DNA of 64,000 nucleotides from Mycoplana azooxidifex (GCF_014196765.1 NZ_JACIEE010000003.1:186001-250000), one strand, 5' to 3'. Counted from the first letter of the stretch, positions 37,230-47,040 are shown. Program-made: numbers and translations. The notes: generated by a model from the letters alone, not told the origin.

Positions 37230-37832
37230 ATGAGTTTGCGTGTGAAGGTGAAGGAACGGCTCGGCAAGAAATTTGACGAGGAGATCCGCTTCTTCAAGGG
37301 CTGGATCAGCAACACGCGCGCGGTCGGCTCCATCATTCCGACCTCCTCGGTGGCGGCGCGCCGGATGGCAAGTGTGATCGATCCGCGTTCGCACCGTCCC
37401 GTCCTCGAGCTCGGCCCAGGCACGGGCGCCATCACCAAGGCGATCCTCGAGGCGGGCATGGCGCCGGACAAGATCGTCTCGATCGAGTTCTCCACCGACT
37501 TCTACAACCATCTCGTCGAGCGCTTCGAGGGCGTGAAATTCATCAATGGCGACGCCTTCGATCTCGACAATACGCTCGGCCCGCTGAAGGACGTCCAGTT
37601 CGACAGCGTCATCTCGGCGGTTCCGCTCCTGAACTTCCCGATGCACCGCCGCGTGGCGCTGATCGAGGATCTCCTGCGGCGCATCCCGGCCGGTCGTCCG
37701 GTCGTGCAGATCTCCTACGGGCCGGTGTCGCCGGTGACCGCGATGCCCGACCGATACCAGATCAGCCATCTCGACTTCGTCGTGCGCAACATTCCGCCGG
37801 CGCAGCTCTGGGTCTATCGCAAGACGAATTAG
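37230..37832 (+). CDS. pmtA: PmtA: phosphatidylethanolamine/phospholipid N-methyltransferase (Sinorhizobium type)
   Basis: It makes phosphatidylcholine from phosphatidylethanolamine by successive methylations, a pathway typical of plant- and animal-associated rhizobia. The 200-residue protein has an N-terminal amphipathic stretch (RLGKKFDEEIRFFKGW) and the SAM motif VLELGPGTG (about 53-61), with NGDAF and DSVISAVPLLNFP downstream, matching the Sinorhizobium Pmt family rather than the Rhodobacter type. The ATG at 37230 follows GGGGA. Conserved neighbours are dnaN and pyrF. Confidence 0.9.
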   Translation: MSLRVKVKERLGKKFDEEIRFFKGWISNTRAVGSIIPTSSVAARRMASVIDPRSHRPVLELGPGTGAITKAILEAGMAPDKIVSIEFSTDFYNHLVERFEGVKFINGDAFDLDNTLGPLKDVQFDSVISAVPLLNFPMHRRVALIEDLLRRIPAGRPVVQISYGPVSPVTAMPDRYQISHLDFVVRNIPPAQLWVYRKTN

Positions 37833-37842
37833 AGCTGCCGCG

Positions 37843-38427
37843 ATGTTTGCTCTCTACATCACCCATCCGCAGGTCCGGATCGAACCGGACGTGCCGGTTC
37901 CCCAATGGGGACTTTCTGACATCGGGCGCCAGCGCGCGGAGCAGGCGGCGCAATCGGCCTGGGTCCGCTCGCTGCGGCGCATCGTCTCCAGCGACGAAGT
38001 GAAGGCGGTCGAGACCGCAGACATCCTTGCGCGTGCCGCCGGGGTTACGGTCGAGACCGTCGACGGCATGGGCGAGAACGATCGCAGCGCCACCGGTTTC
38101 CTCCCGCCCGACCGTTTCCAGGACGCGGCCGATTGGTTCTTCGCCCATCCGACGGAGAGCTTTCGCGGCTGGGAGCGGGCGGTCGACGCCCAGGCACGGA
38201 TCGTCACGCAGGTCGACGCCATCCTGAAAGCGCACGACGCGACGCAACCGATCGCCTTCGTTGGACATGGCGGGGTTGGGACGCTGTTCAAATGCCACCT
38301 GGAGGGACTGCCGATCGCGCGCAGCCACGACCAGCCCGGGAGCGGCGGCAATCTTTTCGCCTTCCGGCTTGAAGATCGCACCGTCACATGCGACTGGACG
38401 GCGATGGAATCGTGGCGGGGGATCTGA
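37843..38427 (+). CDS. Histidine phosphatase (phosphoglycerate-mutase-like) family protein
   Basis: A 194-residue branch of the histidine phosphatase superfamily. The usual RHG catalytic triplet is replaced by ITHPQV near the N-terminus (H8), while the second catalytic histidine is clear in FVGHGGVGT (about 145-153). [14 protein letters not shown] and [14 protein letters not shown] are typical family blocks. The loss of Arg and Gly around the first His suggests altered or weak activity. The gene starts 10 bp after pmtA and ends 2 bp before pyrF, so it belongs to the pmtA-pyrF transcript. Confidence 0.82.
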   Translation: MFALYITHPQVRIEPDVPVPQWGLSDIGRQRAEQAAQSAWVRSLRRIVSSDEVKAVETADILARAAGVTVETVDGMGENDRSATGFLPPDRFQDAADWFFAHPTESFRGWERAVDAQARIVTQVDAILKAHDATQPIAFVGHGGVGTLFKCHLEGLPIARSHDQPGSGGNLFAFRLEDRTVTCDWTAMESWRGI

Positions 38428-38429
38428 GC

Positions 38430-39128
38430 ATGGAAGCGCGCGAGCGTCTGATCGTCGGACTGGACGTGCCGACGGTGACTGAGGCCGAGGAGAAGGTCCG
38501 CGCGCTCGGCGACAGCGTGCTCTTCTACAAGATCGGCTACCAGTTGGTCTTTGCCGGCGGGCTGGAGTTCGCCCGCGACCTGGCGCAGGAAGGCAAAAAG
38601 GTCTTCCTCGACATGAAGCTGCTCGACATCGACAACACGGTGGCGAAGGGCGTCGAGAACATCGCCAGGATGGGGATGTCGATGCTGACGCTGCACGCCT
38701 ATCCGAAGGCGATGCGGGCGGCGGTGGAGGCGGCCAGGGGCTCCGGTCTTTGCCTGCTCGGGGTCACCGTGCTGACCTCGATGGACGCAGAAGACCTGAT
38801 CGAAGCCGGTTACGAAACCGACCCGCACAGGCTGGTGCTGCGCCGGGCGGAACAGGCGCGCGCCGCCGGCATGGGCGGCATCGTCTGCTCGGCCGAGGAG
38901 GCAGCCGCCGTGCGCGGCATCGTCGGAGCGGACATGGCGATCGTGACGCCCGGCATCCGGCCGGCGGGCGCCGACAAGGGCGACCAGAAGCGGGTGATGA
39001 CGCCGGCGGAGGCGCTGAAGGCAGGATCGAGCCATCTCGTCGTGGCACGACCGATCGTCAAGGCGGACGACCCGCGTGCTGCCGCAGAAGCGATCCTTGC
39101 CGAGATGGCCGGCGCGCGCAAGGCTTAA
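38430..39128 (+). CDS. pyrF: Orotidine 5'-phosphate decarboxylase
   Basis: Last step of UMP synthesis. The 232-residue TIM-barrel protein carries the catalytic D61-x-K63-x-x-D66 in [12 protein letters not shown], an early LIVGLDVPT, the VTPGIRP phosphate loop, and [16 protein letters not shown] at the C-terminus. The ATG at 38430 was chosen because [12 protein letters not shown] is the conserved beginning; the start further upstream would overlap the preceding gene in another frame. Confidence 0.96.
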   Translation: MEARERLIVGLDVPTVTEAEEKVRALGDSVLFYKIGYQLVFAGGLEFARDLAQEGKKVFLDMKLLDIDNTVAKGVENIARMGMSMLTLHAYPKAMRAAVEAARGSGLCLLGVTVLTSMDAEDLIEAGYETDPHRLVLRRAEQARAAGMGGIVCSAEEAAAVRGIVGADMAIVTPGIRPAGADKGDQKRVMTPAEALKAGSSHLVVARPIVKADDPRAAAEAILAEMAGARKA

Positions 39129-39150
39129 ACCCGAAACGGAGGAGGATACC

Positions 39151-39438
39151 ATGGCCAAGGGATACTGGATCGCTCGCGTCGACGTTCGTGATGCCGAGCG
39201 CTACAAGGATTATGTGACAGCGGCGAAGCCGGCCTTCGAGAAGTACGGTGCTGTCTTTCTCGCCCGCGGCGGTGCGTTCCAGAAGCTGGAAGGCACGGTC
39301 CGCGCCCGCAACGTCGTCATCGAGTTCCCGTCGCTGCAGGCGGCGATCGACTGCTACAATTCGCCGGAATACCAGATCGCCGCGGCCATCCGGCAGGAGG
39401 TCGCGGACGCGGAGATGGTCGTGGTCGAGGGCGCCTGA
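39151..39438 (+). CDS. DUF1330 family small protein
   Basis: A 95-residue ferredoxin-like-fold protein of the DUF1330 family: MAKGYWIARVDVRDAERYKDYV at the start, FLARGG in the middle and SPEYQIAAAIRQ near the end. The function is not known; related dimeric alpha-beta-barrel proteins act as small-molecule enzymes or stress proteins. The ATG follows GGAGGA. It lies 22 bp after pyrF, an arrangement I recall as conserved in rhizobia. Confidence 0.88.
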   Translation: MAKGYWIARVDVRDAERYKDYVTAAKPAFEKYGAVFLARGGAFQKLEGTVRARNVVIEFPSLQAAIDCYNSPEYQIAAAIRQEVADAEMVVVEGA

Positions 39439-39557
39439 AACCGGCCTTCGGGAGACCCTCACCGGTGCGACGGGTTGCGTGCAGACAAGCCTTCACCTCC
39501 CCGGTTCTTTCGGCTATGTAGGCCTCACCCACCTCGCCTTTTCCAGGAGCATCCCGC

Positions 39558-40532
39558 ATGACCCTCTCCAACCTTCCGCCACAGGTCACCGTGTTCGGTG
39601 GCTCGGGTTTCGTCGGCCGACATGTGGTAAGGGCACTGGCGAAGCGCGGATACCGCATCCGGGTCGCCGTGCGGCGGCCGGACCTGGCGGGTTTCCTGCA
39701 GCCGATCGGCGGTCTGGGCCAGATTTCCTTCGTCCAGGCGAACCTGCGCTACCGCGACAGCATCGACCGCGCAGTCCATGATGCAGACCACGTGGTCAAC
39801 TGCGTCGGCATCCTGTTCGAGAAGGGCCGCAATCGCTTCGACGCGGTGCAGGATTTCGGCGCCCGCGCCGTCGCAGAGGCGGCACGCGCCCGTGGCGCCT
39901 CGCTGACGCATGTTTCGGCGATCGGCGCCGACGTGAATTCGGCCTCCGACTATGCCCGCTCCAAGGGTCGCGGCGAGGCCGGCATCCGCCAGGTCCTGCC
40001 CGAGGCGGTGATCCTGCGTCCCTCGATCATCTTCGGGCCGGAGGACGGCTTCTTCAACAAGTTCGCCAGCATGTCGCGCTTTTCCCCGGCACTGCCGCTG
40101 GTCGGCGGCGGGCATACCAAGTTCCAGCCGGTCTACGTGACCGACGTGGCGGAAGCCGTGGCCCGCGCCGTCGACGGCCGGGCGGAAAAGGGCGCGACCT
40201 ACGAACTCGGTGGGCCGGAAATCCTGTCCTTCCGCCAGTGTCTCGAGTTGATGCTGGACGTGATCGACCGCAAGCGGGCGCTGGTGCCCCTGCCCTTCGC
40301 CATCGCCTCCCTGATCGGCTCGTTCGCCTCGCTCGTTCCCTTCGTCGATCCGCCGCTGACGCCGGACCAGGTCACGCTGCTGCGTTCGGACAACGTCGTC
40401 TCCGACGAGGCCAAGAAGGAAGGCCGCACGATCCAGGCGCTCGGGATTACGCCTGCGCTCGCCGAAGCGATCCTGCCGTCCTACCTCGTGCGCTACCGGC
40501 CGCAGGGCCAGTTCACCCGCGGCAAGGACTGA
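39558..40532 (+). CDS. NDUFA9-like (complex I 39-kDa subunit family) NAD(P)-binding protein
   Basis: A 324-residue atypical SDR protein related to the mitochondrial complex I accessory subunit NDUFA9. It has an N-terminal VTVFGGSGFVGRHVVRAL dinucleotide-binding motif (about 10-27), NCVGILFE, SKGRGE and the FQPVYVTDVAEAVARAV strand-helix. In alphaproteobacteria this family is close to the ancestor of NDUFA9. A role in complex I assembly is inferred, not shown. A moderate terminator hairpin follows. Confidence 0.88.
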   Translation: MTLSNLPPQVTVFGGSGFVGRHVVRALAKRGYRIRVAVRRPDLAGFLQPIGGLGQISFVQANLRYRDSIDRAVHDADHVVNCVGILFEKGRNRFDAVQDFGARAVAEAARARGASLTHVSAIGADVNSASDYARSKGRGEAGIRQVLPEAVILRPSIIFGPEDGFFNKFASMSRFSPALPLVGGGHTKFQPVYVTDVAEAVARAVDGRAEKGATYELGGPEILSFRQCLELMLDVIDRKRALVPLPFAIASLIGSFASLVPFVDPPLTPDQVTLLRSDNVVSDEAKKEGRTIQALGITPALAEAILPSYLVRYRPQGQFTRGKD

Positions 40533-40556
40533 GCGGACAGACTCCATCTCCCGCCT

Positions 40557-40584
40557 GCCCGACGCTTGGGCGCCGGGCGTTTCT
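40557..40584 (+). terminator. Possible terminator after the NDUFA9-like gene
   Basis: GCCCGACGC (40557-40565) pairs with GCGCCGGGC (40570-40578) over a TTGG loop with one mismatch, followed by GTTTCT. The rest of the 342-bp spacer to the next gene holds only an AT-richer stretch near 40735-40800 that could carry the small-protein promoter. Confidence 0.5.
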
Positions 40585-40874
40585 CGTTGCCGGACAAGAC
40601 GCGATCGAGCGGCCGGACCGCCCGATGACGCCGCCTCTGCAGCATGCTTTCGATTCGTCGCTCCACCTCCTTTGGGACCGGCCACGGGCGTTGACGCACG
40701 CCCACGATGCGGAGCGTTGCAGTTGTGCCGCAGTGAAAAAATCAGCGCGCCATTTACGCGGGATTCAGCATGTCGGGTTATTGATGTTTTTCAGGGCGGC
40801 ACATACACACCGCCTCGCGCGACAGGGCCGCAACGGCTGACCGGCGCAGACTTCTCCTCAGGGACCTCTTCGAA

Positions 40875-41027
40875 ATGGGCAAGGCAATTGCACTCTTCTT
40901 CGGCTGCGCGGCTCTGGTGATCCTGGCGGGCTCCTTCGTGGCCCCGTCGACGGTCGCCGCAGGCAAGCACGGATGCGCGCCGGCCTATGGCGTCGACCCC
41001 TGCACGACCTCGTCGATCGGTCGCTGA
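40875..41027 (+). CDS. Small secreted protein, 50 residues, unknown function
   Basis: The ATG at 40875 opens a 50-residue frame. Residues 1-27 form a textbook signal peptide: MGK, a hydrophobic core ALFFGCAALVILAGSFVA, and an AxA-type end STVAA. The predicted mature peptide is about 22 residues, GKHGCAPAYGVDPCTTSSIGR, with two cysteines that could form one disulfide. An AGGGA precedes the start by 10 bases. I do not recognise the family. It is flanked by the NDUFA9-like gene and convergent uppP. Confidence 0.65.
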   Translation: MGKAIALFFGCAALVILAGSFVAPSTVAAGKHGCAPAYGVDPCTTSSIGR

Positions 41028-41118
41028 GACACCTCCAAAACGGAAGGACCGGACGTTTCCGCCCGGCCCCCGTCTATAGTCCCGAAGCCCCACGGCCCCG
41101 GCATGGCGACGAAGCGCC

Positions 41119-41925
41119 TCATCCCCAGATCGCCAGCCCGATCAGGCCCGCGACGCCGATGACGATTCGCCAAGCGGCAAAGGGGGCGAAGCCGCGGCGG
41201 GAGACGAAGTCCAGAAGCGAGCGGACGACCAGAAGCGCGGAGAAGAACGCGGCTATGAAACCGACGCCGATGATCATGCCGTCGTCGAGGCTGAGCGCGG
41301 CGCGGTTCTTGTAGAGATCGAGCGTGAAGGCGCCGAGCATGGTCGGCATGGCGAGGAAGAACGAAAACTCGGCCGCCGAACGCTTGTCGGTGCCCATCAG
41401 CAGGGCGCCTGCGATCGTCGCGCCCGAGCGCGAAGTTCCCGGGATCATCGCCAGGCACTGGAAGAGACCGATCTTGAAGGCCAGCGACGGCGGATAGTCC
41501 ATCACGTCCGTGTAGCGCGGCGTCAGCGACAGGCGATCGATCGCATAGAGCAAGACGCCGCCGACGATGAGGACGATGCAGATCAATTGCGGCGTCTCGA
41601 ACAGCACGGTCTTGATGAAATCATGCGCGAACACGCCGATGACGGCGGCCGGCAGGAAGGCAAGCAGCACGCAGAGCACGAAGCGCCGCGCCTTCGCACT
41701 GTCCGGCAGCGCCGTCGCGATATGGATCAGCTTGCCGGCATAGACGGCAAGGATGGCCAGGATGGCGCCGAGCTGGATGAGGACGGCAAAGGTGTTGCCG
41801 GGAGACTTGAAGCCAAGAAAGTGTCCGGCGAGCAGGACATGGGCCGTGGAGGACACGGGTATGAACTCGGTCAAGCCCTCGATCAATCCGAGTACGAGGG
41901 CGCTGACGATCGACTGGTCGGCCAT
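41119..41925 (-). CDS. uppP: Undecaprenyl-diphosphatase (UppP/BacA)
   Basis: This membrane enzyme recycles undecaprenyl pyrophosphate for cell-wall synthesis and gives bacitracin resistance. The 268-residue protein shows [21 protein letters not shown] (about 13-33) with the catalytic glutamates and serine, and [17 protein letters not shown] (starting near 155), the second active-site motif. About seven or eight hydrophobic segments are evident. The ATG at 41925 is the family start. Confidence 0.95.
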   Translation of the reverse strand: MADQSIVSALVLGLIEGLTEFIPVSSTAHVLLAGHFLGFKSPGNTFAVLIQLGAILAILAVYAGKLIHIATALPDSAKARRFVLCVLLAFLPAAVIGVFAHDFIKTVLFETPQLICIVLIVGGVLLYAIDRLSLTPRYTDVMDYPPSLAFKIGLFQCLAMIPGTSRSGATIAGALLMGTDKRSAAEFSFFLAMPTMLGAFTLDLYKNRAALSLDDGMIIGVGFIAAFFSALLVVRSLLDFVSRRGFAPFAAWRIVIGVAGLIGLAIWG

Positions 41926-42099
41926 TGAAAATCCTTGAAGAGGTGATGTTGGGAGGGAACATCACGAACCGATTCGCTTGTTTTTGCCTTGCCATCTTCC
42001 TATAGCTTTGTGTCAGGAGTCGTGAAAAGCGCAATCCGCAGTTCCGGCCGGCGGCCGATCCACTTCCTCCGACAATCACTTGAAGAAAAAAGCGCCTCA

Positions 42100-42792
42100 A
42101 TGTCGACCCTTTACCATCACCCGATGTCCTCCGCCTCGCGCTTCGTCCGGCTGATCCTGAGCGAGTACGGCTACCAGACCGACCTTGCCGAGGAGCAGCC
42201 CTGGGAGAACCGGCGCGACTTCCTGGCGCTGAACCCGGCCGGCACCCTGCCCGTCTATGTCGACGACAGCATGCGGGCGCTCTGCGGGGCGAGCGTCATT
42301 TCCGAATATGTCGACGAGACCCATGGCGTCCTGAAGCGCGACCGGCGGCTTCTGGCCGAGGACCCGTTCCAGCGGGCGGAGATCCGCCGCCTCGTCGAGT
42401 GGTTCCTGCAGAAGATGGAGCAGGACGTCACGCGGCCACTGGTGCGCGAGCGCATCTTCAAGCTGCAGATGACGCCGGACCAGGGCGGCGGGCCGCCGGA
42501 CAGCAAGATCCTGCGCAATTCGCGCGCCAACATCCGCCAGCACATGAAGTATCTCTCCTGGCTTGCGGGCTCGCGCACCTATCTCGCCGGCGACCGGCTG
42601 AGCTATGCGGACCTCGCGGCTGCGGCCTCCATCTCGGTGCTGGACTATCTCGGCGAGATCAACTGGCAGGACGCGCCGCAGGCGAAGGACTGGTACCAGC
42701 GCATCAAGTCGCGTCCCGCGTTCCGGCCGCTGCTGGCGGAGCGCGTGCGTGGCGTCACCCCGGTCTCGCACTATGCGGACCTCGATTTCTGA
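42100..42792 (+). CDS. GST-fold protein, FzlA-like cell-division factor candidate
   Basis: A 230-residue glutathione-S-transferase-fold protein: thioredoxin-like N-terminal domain ([18 protein letters not shown], then [13 protein letters not shown]) and an all-helical C-terminal domain ([18 protein letters not shown]). The overall look and the tail ending YADLDF resemble FzlA, the FtsZ-binding GST homologue needed for alphaproteobacterial division; this is a recall-based suggestion. No active-site Ser/Cys for glutathione activation is obvious. It starts without a strong ribosome site and precedes queG by 10 bp. Confidence 0.85.
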   Translation: MSTLYHHPMSSASRFVRLILSEYGYQTDLAEEQPWENRRDFLALNPAGTLPVYVDDSMRALCGASVISEYVDETHGVLKRDRRLLAEDPFQRAEIRRLVEWFLQKMEQDVTRPLVRERIFKLQMTPDQGGGPPDSKILRNSRANIRQHMKYLSWLAGSRTYLAGDRLSYADLAAAASISVLDYLGEINWQDAPQAKDWYQRIKSRPAFRPLLAERVRGVTPVSHYADLDF

Positions 42793-42802
42793 GGCGGAAG
42801 CC

Positions 42803-43966
42803 ATGTCCGTCGCCGCCGACACGGAAAAGCGAAGCGACCGGCAGCGGGAGAAGCTGAAAGCGTTCCTGCTGGCGGAGGCGAGGGACAAGGGGTTCGACGC
42901 CTGCCGGGTGACGCGCCCGGACGCGATCCCCGAGGCGCCGGCGCAGCTGCAGGCGTTCCTCGCCGCCGGCTATCACGGCACCATGGACTGGATGGAAGAG
43001 ACGCGTGCGCGCCGCGGCGATCCGCGCGTGCTGTGGAGCGAGGTCCGCTCGATCGTGCTGTTCGGCATGAACTACGGTCCAGACGAGGATCCGCGCGCGG
43101 TGCTCTCGAACCGCGACCGCGCGGCGATCTCGGTCTATGCGCGCAACCGCGACTACCACGACGTCATCAAGGGCAGGCTCAAGGAGATCGCCACGCGCTT
43201 TGCCGCGCGCGCCGGCGAGGACGTGAAGGTCTTCGTCGACACGGCGCCGGTGATGGAGAAGCCGCTTGCGATGCAGGCGGGCCTCGGTTGGCAGGGCAAG
43301 CATACCAACATCGTCAGCCGCGAGTTCGGCTCCTGGCTCTTCCTCGGCAGCATGTTCACCACCGCCGACCTCGGCGCGGACGCGCCGGAGCGCGACCATT
43401 GCGGCTCCTGCCGGGCCTGCATGGACGCCTGCCCGACGGACGCCTTTCCGGCGCCCTACCAGATCGATGCGCGGCGCTGCATCTCCTATCTGACGATCGA
43501 GCACAAGGGACCGATCGATCCCGCCCTGCGCCCGCTGATCGGCAACCGCATCTACGGCTGCGACGACTGCCTTGCCGCCTGCCCCTGGAACAAGTTCGCA
43601 GCCACGGCCGCGGAAATGAAGTTCCATGCCCGCGACGACCTGCGCGAACCGCGGATCGCAGACCTGCTCGAACTCGACGACGCGGCCTTCCGCACGCATT
43701 TCTCCGGCTCGCCGGTCAAGCGGATCGGACGTGACCGGTTCGTGCGCAACGTGCTCATTGCGGCCGGAAACAGCGGCGAGGCCGCGCTCGTGCCGATCTG
43801 CCTGCGGCTTGCCGGCGACCCGTCGCCGACCGTGCGCGGCATGGCCGTGTGGGCGCTGTCGAGGCTGATGGCGAAAGGCGATTTCCAGGCGTTTGCCCGA
43901 GGTGCTTCGGGGGAGACCGACGCGGAGGTGCGGGCGGAATATGATACTGCGATGGAGGTTGCCTGA
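42803..43966 (+). CDS. queG: Epoxyqueuosine reductase QueG
   Basis: This is the last step of queuosine tRNA modification: cobalamin-dependent reduction of epoxyqueuosine. The 387-residue protein contains two [4Fe-4S] motifs, [12 protein letters not shown] (C200, C203, C206, C210) and [10 protein letters not shown] (from about 253), a DTAPVMEK block and [12 protein letters not shown], all QueG hallmarks. The C-terminus has a HEAT-like part. The ATG at 42803 follows GAGGCGGAAG. It overlaps the next gene (TGATG), so the two are co-translated. Confidence 0.94.
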   Translation: MSVAADTEKRSDRQREKLKAFLLAEARDKGFDACRVTRPDAIPEAPAQLQAFLAAGYHGTMDWMEETRARRGDPRVLWSEVRSIVLFGMNYGPDEDPRAVLSNRDRAAISVYARNRDYHDVIKGRLKEIATRFAARAGEDVKVFVDTAPVMEKPLAMQAGLGWQGKHTNIVSREFGSWLFLGSMFTTADLGADAPERDHCGSCRACMDACPTDAFPAPYQIDARRCISYLTIEHKGPIDPALRPLIGNRIYGCDDCLAACPWNKFAATAAEMKFHARDDLREPRIADLLELDDAAFRTHFSGSPVKRIGRDRFVRNVLIAAGNSGEAALVPICLRLAGDPSPTVRGMAVWALSRLMAKGDFQAFARGASGETDAEVRAEYDTAMEVA

Positions 43967-44838
43967 TGCGGCTGTTGGTTCTGGGGGCCGGCTTTACCGG
44001 CCGCGCGATCGCCGAGGCGTTCGGGGAGGCCGGCTTTGCGGTCGCCGGCACCACGCGCTCGCAGGAGAAGGTGGACGCGCTGGCCGCCCGCGGTATCGAG
44101 GCGATCCTCTATGACGGCGAGACGATCTCCGACGCTTTGCGGGGCGCGATGCAGCTGGCGACACATCTCGTGCAGTCGATTGCGCCGGGCAAGAGCGGAG
44201 ACCCGCTCTTTCGCGACGGAGTGACCCCGATCGCCGACCTCATGCCGCATCTGCAATGGACGGGCTATCTGTCGACCGTCGGCGTCTATGGCGACCACAA
44301 GGGTGCCTGGGTGGACGAGGGTATGCCCATCCATCCGGTCTCGGCGCGCTCGGTGGAGCGGATGGAGGCCGAGGGCAAGTGGCTTTCCTTTTCCGGAACG
44401 AGCGGCATTCCTGTTTCCGTGCTCCGGCTCGCCGGCATCTACGGGCCAGGGCGCAATGCGCTACGCAACGTCGCCGAGGGGACCGCGCGGCGGCTCGTCA
44501 AGAAGGACCAGGTGTTCAATCGCATCCGCGTCGAGGACATCGGCGCGGCAGCCCTCTTCCTGGCCGAAGGGGGGCATGGCGGGGTGTTCAACATCACCGA
44601 TCACGAACCCGGACCCCCGCAGGACGTGGTTGCCGAAGCTGCCCGGCTGATGGGGCGCGAAATGCCGCCGGAGATCCCCTTCGAGACGGCCGAACTCTCT
44701 CCCATGGCGCGCTCTTTCTACGGCGAAAACAAGCGCGTCTCGAACGCCAGGATCCGCTCGCTCGGCTTTGCCTTTCGCTACCCCGACTACCGCATGTCGC
44801 TTGCGCAGATGTGGGCCGACGACGCCTGGCGCGGCTGA
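43966..44838 (+). CDS. NAD(P)-dependent epimerase/SDR-like protein
   Basis: A 290-residue atypical short-chain dehydrogenase/epimerase. It starts with a Rossmann motif, LLVLGAGFTGRAIAEAFGEAG (2-22), and has GYLSTVGVYGDHKG (active-site serine and tyrosine region) and VLRLAGIYGPGRN, similar to YeeZ-type proteins. The substrate is unknown. The ATG overlaps the last base of the queG stop codon, so its expression is tied to queG, though a direct role in queuosine metabolism is not established. Confidence 0.85.
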   Translation: MRLLVLGAGFTGRAIAEAFGEAGFAVAGTTRSQEKVDALAARGIEAILYDGETISDALRGAMQLATHLVQSIAPGKSGDPLFRDGVTPIADLMPHLQWTGYLSTVGVYGDHKGAWVDEGMPIHPVSARSVERMEAEGKWLSFSGTSGIPVSVLRLAGIYGPGRNALRNVAEGTARRLVKKDQVFNRIRVEDIGAAALFLAEGGHGGVFNITDHEPGPPQDVVAEAARLMGREMPPEIPFETAELSPMARSFYGENKRVSNARIRSLGFAFRYPDYRMSLAQMWADDAWRG

Positions 44839-45223
44839 CAGGACCGACCGGTTAACGACAGGTTACTCAACTGTGGCCATGCTCGCCAAAGTTTCGTCAA
44901 TTTTTCACAACTTACGCGCGTTTTCTCCGCGCAACAAATGGGCTTTGGCGTAGTCTTTTCGGTCTAGGCGCAACTTTTTTTCAGCTTTTCCGGGGGTGCG
45001 CAGCCGAAAATTCCACGTGTGTCAAGCTTTCAAGCTCAGCACTGATTCTAAAGGCCTTTTCCGGACGCTCCTGCGATTCCGTCAAGATAGACAGCATTCT
45101 ATGCAAACTATTTCTAATGCGCTTACGAAGTAGTCATGGCTGGACAAGGCCCTTTTTCGCCATTTTTCGTCCCAATAGACAGACCTGTCAGAAGAAACTG
45201 GACATCAGCACTGAGGGGTCACC
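44839..45223. other. 385-bp AT-rich leader region before the rlpA-like gene
   Basis: No gene is supported. The region is clearly richer in A and T than the flanks and includes two GANTC sites (near 45042 and 45072) and a short AAAGGCCTTT palindrome. It presumably carries the promoter and 5' leader of the RlpA-like gene. No known operator was recognised. Confidence 0.4.
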
Positions 45224-45586
45224 ATGTCTATCAAGTCCTCTACTGCGGCTCTCGCCGCACTCATCATCGCTGCGCCCGTTACCTTCGCATCCACCGCCGA
45301 AGCTGCCGGCTGTGGCGGTGCATCGTGGTACGCGCTCACATCGAAAACCGCCTCCGGCGAGCGCATGAACCCGGCCAAGCTGACGGCCGCGCACAAGACG
45401 CTGCGCTTCGGCACCAAGCTCAAGGTCACCAATGCCCGCAACGGCAAGAGCGTCGTTGTTCGCATCAACGATCGCGGCCCGTTCATCCGCGGCCGGGTGC
45501 TGGATCTCTCCAAGGCGGCCGCCTCGCATATCGGCATGATCAGTTCCGGCCACGCCAAGGTCTGTTACCAGATCATCAGCAGCTGA
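45224..45586 (+). CDS. RlpA-like double-psi beta-barrel secreted protein
   Basis: A 120-residue exported protein: signal peptide [21 protein letters not shown] ending near AEA, then one RlpA/DPBB domain ([52 protein letters not shown]). The conserved Asp of DPBB lytic transglycosylases is present in NDRGPF. It lacks the C-terminal SPOR domain of full RlpA, so it is a minimal periplasmic version, likely acting on peptidoglycan. It stands alone upstream of rsmB. Confidence 0.88.
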   Translation: MSIKSSTAALAALIIAAPVTFASTAEAAGCGGASWYALTSKTASGERMNPAKLTAAHKTLRFGTKLKVTNARNGKSVVVRINDRGPFIRGRVLDLSKAAASHIGMISSGHAKVCYQIISS

Positions 45587-45667
45587 AACCGCACCAGCCT
45601 ATTTGACACCCGTCGGCTTGCTCTTGACGACCATCGCCGCTACCACGGCGGAAACTGGAGTTGAGCA

Positions 45668-46954
45668 ATGCGATTGGGTGGACGGCTCTCCGGAGCCATC
45701 GAGGTTCTGGCTGACATCGAGACGCGCAAGCGCCCCGTCGCTGACGCGCTGAAGGACTGGGGCCTCGCCCACCGCTTTGCCGGATCCGGCGACCGGGCAG
45801 CGATCGGCAACATCGTCTACGACGCACTGCGGATGAAGCTGTCGCACGCCTTCTTGATGGACGACGACAGCCCCGCCTCGCTCGGGCTCGGCGTCATGCT
45901 GCGCCAGTGGGGCCAGACGGCGGAGAGCCTGGCGCGCGAGTTCGAAGGCGACAAGTTCGCCCCCGATATTTCCGACACCCGCCTGAAGGCCCTTGCCGGT
46001 CGCCGCCTCGAGGATGCGCCGCTGCATGTGCAGGGCGACATTCCCGAATGGGTGCAGCCCTCCTTCGAGGAGAATTTTTCCGACGACTGGCTGGCTGAGG
46101 CCAAGGCGCTGACGGGACGGCCGACGCTGGACCTGCGCGCCAACACGCTGAAGGCCTCGCCGGAGAAGGTTCTGAAAGCCCTGGAGCGCAGCGGCGCGGA
46201 GCCGGCGAAGATCGCCCGCAACGGCATCCGCATCCCCGCCGGCGAGGGCCCGTCGCGGCTGCCGAACGTCACCGCCGAACTCTCCTTCCAGAAAGGCTGG
46301 TTCGAGGTGCAGGACGAGGGCTCCCAGATCGTCGCCGACCTCGTGTTCGCACAGGAAGGCGAGCAGGTGCTCGACTTTTGCGCCGGCGGCGGCGGCAAGA
46401 CACTCGCCATGTCGGCGGCCATGAACAACAAGGGCCAGGTGCACGCCTACGACGCCGACCGCAAGCGGCTGGCGCCGATCATCGAGCGGCTGAAGCGCGC
46501 CGGCACCCGCAACGTGCAGGTCCATGACGACCTTTCCTCCCTCTCCCCCTTCGCCGGCCGGTTCGACCGGGTGCTGGTCGACGCACCCTGCACCGGCACC
46601 GGCACCTGGCGGCGGCGGCCGGACACCAAGTGGCGGCTGACGGACAGGAACCTCGAGGAACGCCTGTCGCAGCAGGAGGAGGCGCTGGCGAGTGCGGCGA
46701 CCTTCGTGCGCCCCGGCGGCTACCTCCTGTACGTGACCTGTTCGGTGCTGCCGGAGGAAAACGAGAACCAGGTCTACAGCTTCTGCGAGGACAATCCCGA
46801 ATTCGAGATCCTGTCGGCGGCGGAAGCCTGGGAGGACCTCTTCGGCACCGACAAGCCGAAGCCCTGGTCGGCTGACATGAAGACGGTGACGTTGACGCCG
46901 GCCTCGACGGGAACGGACGGCTTCTTCTTCTGCGCCATGGAGCGCAAGGCGTAG
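45668..46954 (+). CDS. rsmB: RsmB/NOP-family rRNA cytosine-5 methyltransferase
   Basis: A SAM-dependent m5C RNA methyltransferase. The 428-residue protein has an N-terminal RNA-binding helical region, the SAM motif DFCAGGGGKT (236-245), VDAPCTGTG with C308, and the catalytic VTCSVLPEENE with C358: the two-cysteine mechanism of the family. It resembles RsmB (C967 of 16S rRNA), but the exact target cannot be settled from sequence. In related genomes it lies close to guaA; here the iron operon and three other genes separate them. Confidence 0.88.
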   Translation: MRLGGRLSGAIEVLADIETRKRPVADALKDWGLAHRFAGSGDRAAIGNIVYDALRMKLSHAFLMDDDSPASLGLGVMLRQWGQTAESLAREFEGDKFAPDISDTRLKALAGRRLEDAPLHVQGDIPEWVQPSFEENFSDDWLAEAKALTGRPTLDLRANTLKASPEKVLKALERSGAEPAKIARNGIRIPAGEGPSRLPNVTAELSFQKGWFEVQDEGSQIVADLVFAQEGEQVLDFCAGGGGKTLAMSAAMNNKGQVHAYDADRKRLAPIIERLKRAGTRNVQVHDDLSSLSPFAGRFDRVLVDAPCTGTGTWRRRPDTKWRLTDRNLEERLSQQEEALASAATFVRPGGYLLYVTCSVLPEENENQVYSFCEDNPEFEILSAAEAWEDLFGTDKPKPWSADMKTVTLTPASTGTDGFFFCAMERKA

Positions 46955-47023
46955 GCAGGTAACACGCCGGATGGTGGCGGTTCGGCGCGCCTCCTCCCGC
47001 GCTGCCGTCCGTGCGGTTGCAAG

Positions 47024-47040
47024 TATCGAATTGTTCTAAA
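47024..47040. promoter_or_regulatory. Irr-type iron control element (ICE) upstream of irpA
   Basis: TATCGAATTGTTCTAAA fits the rhizobial ICE consensus TTTAGAA-N3-TTCTAAA: the right arm is perfect (7 of 7) and the left arm matches 5 of 7. It lies about 155 bp before irpA and 10 bp before a TTGACA hexamer at 47050-47055. Irr control of this iron operon is therefore likely but inferred. Confidence 0.6.

Noticed and set aside
44839..45223. Small RNA gene in the AT-rich leader before the RlpA-like gene
   Set aside because: Only a weak GCGCG hairpin is present, with no terminator-type end; a promoter/leader is enough to explain the region.
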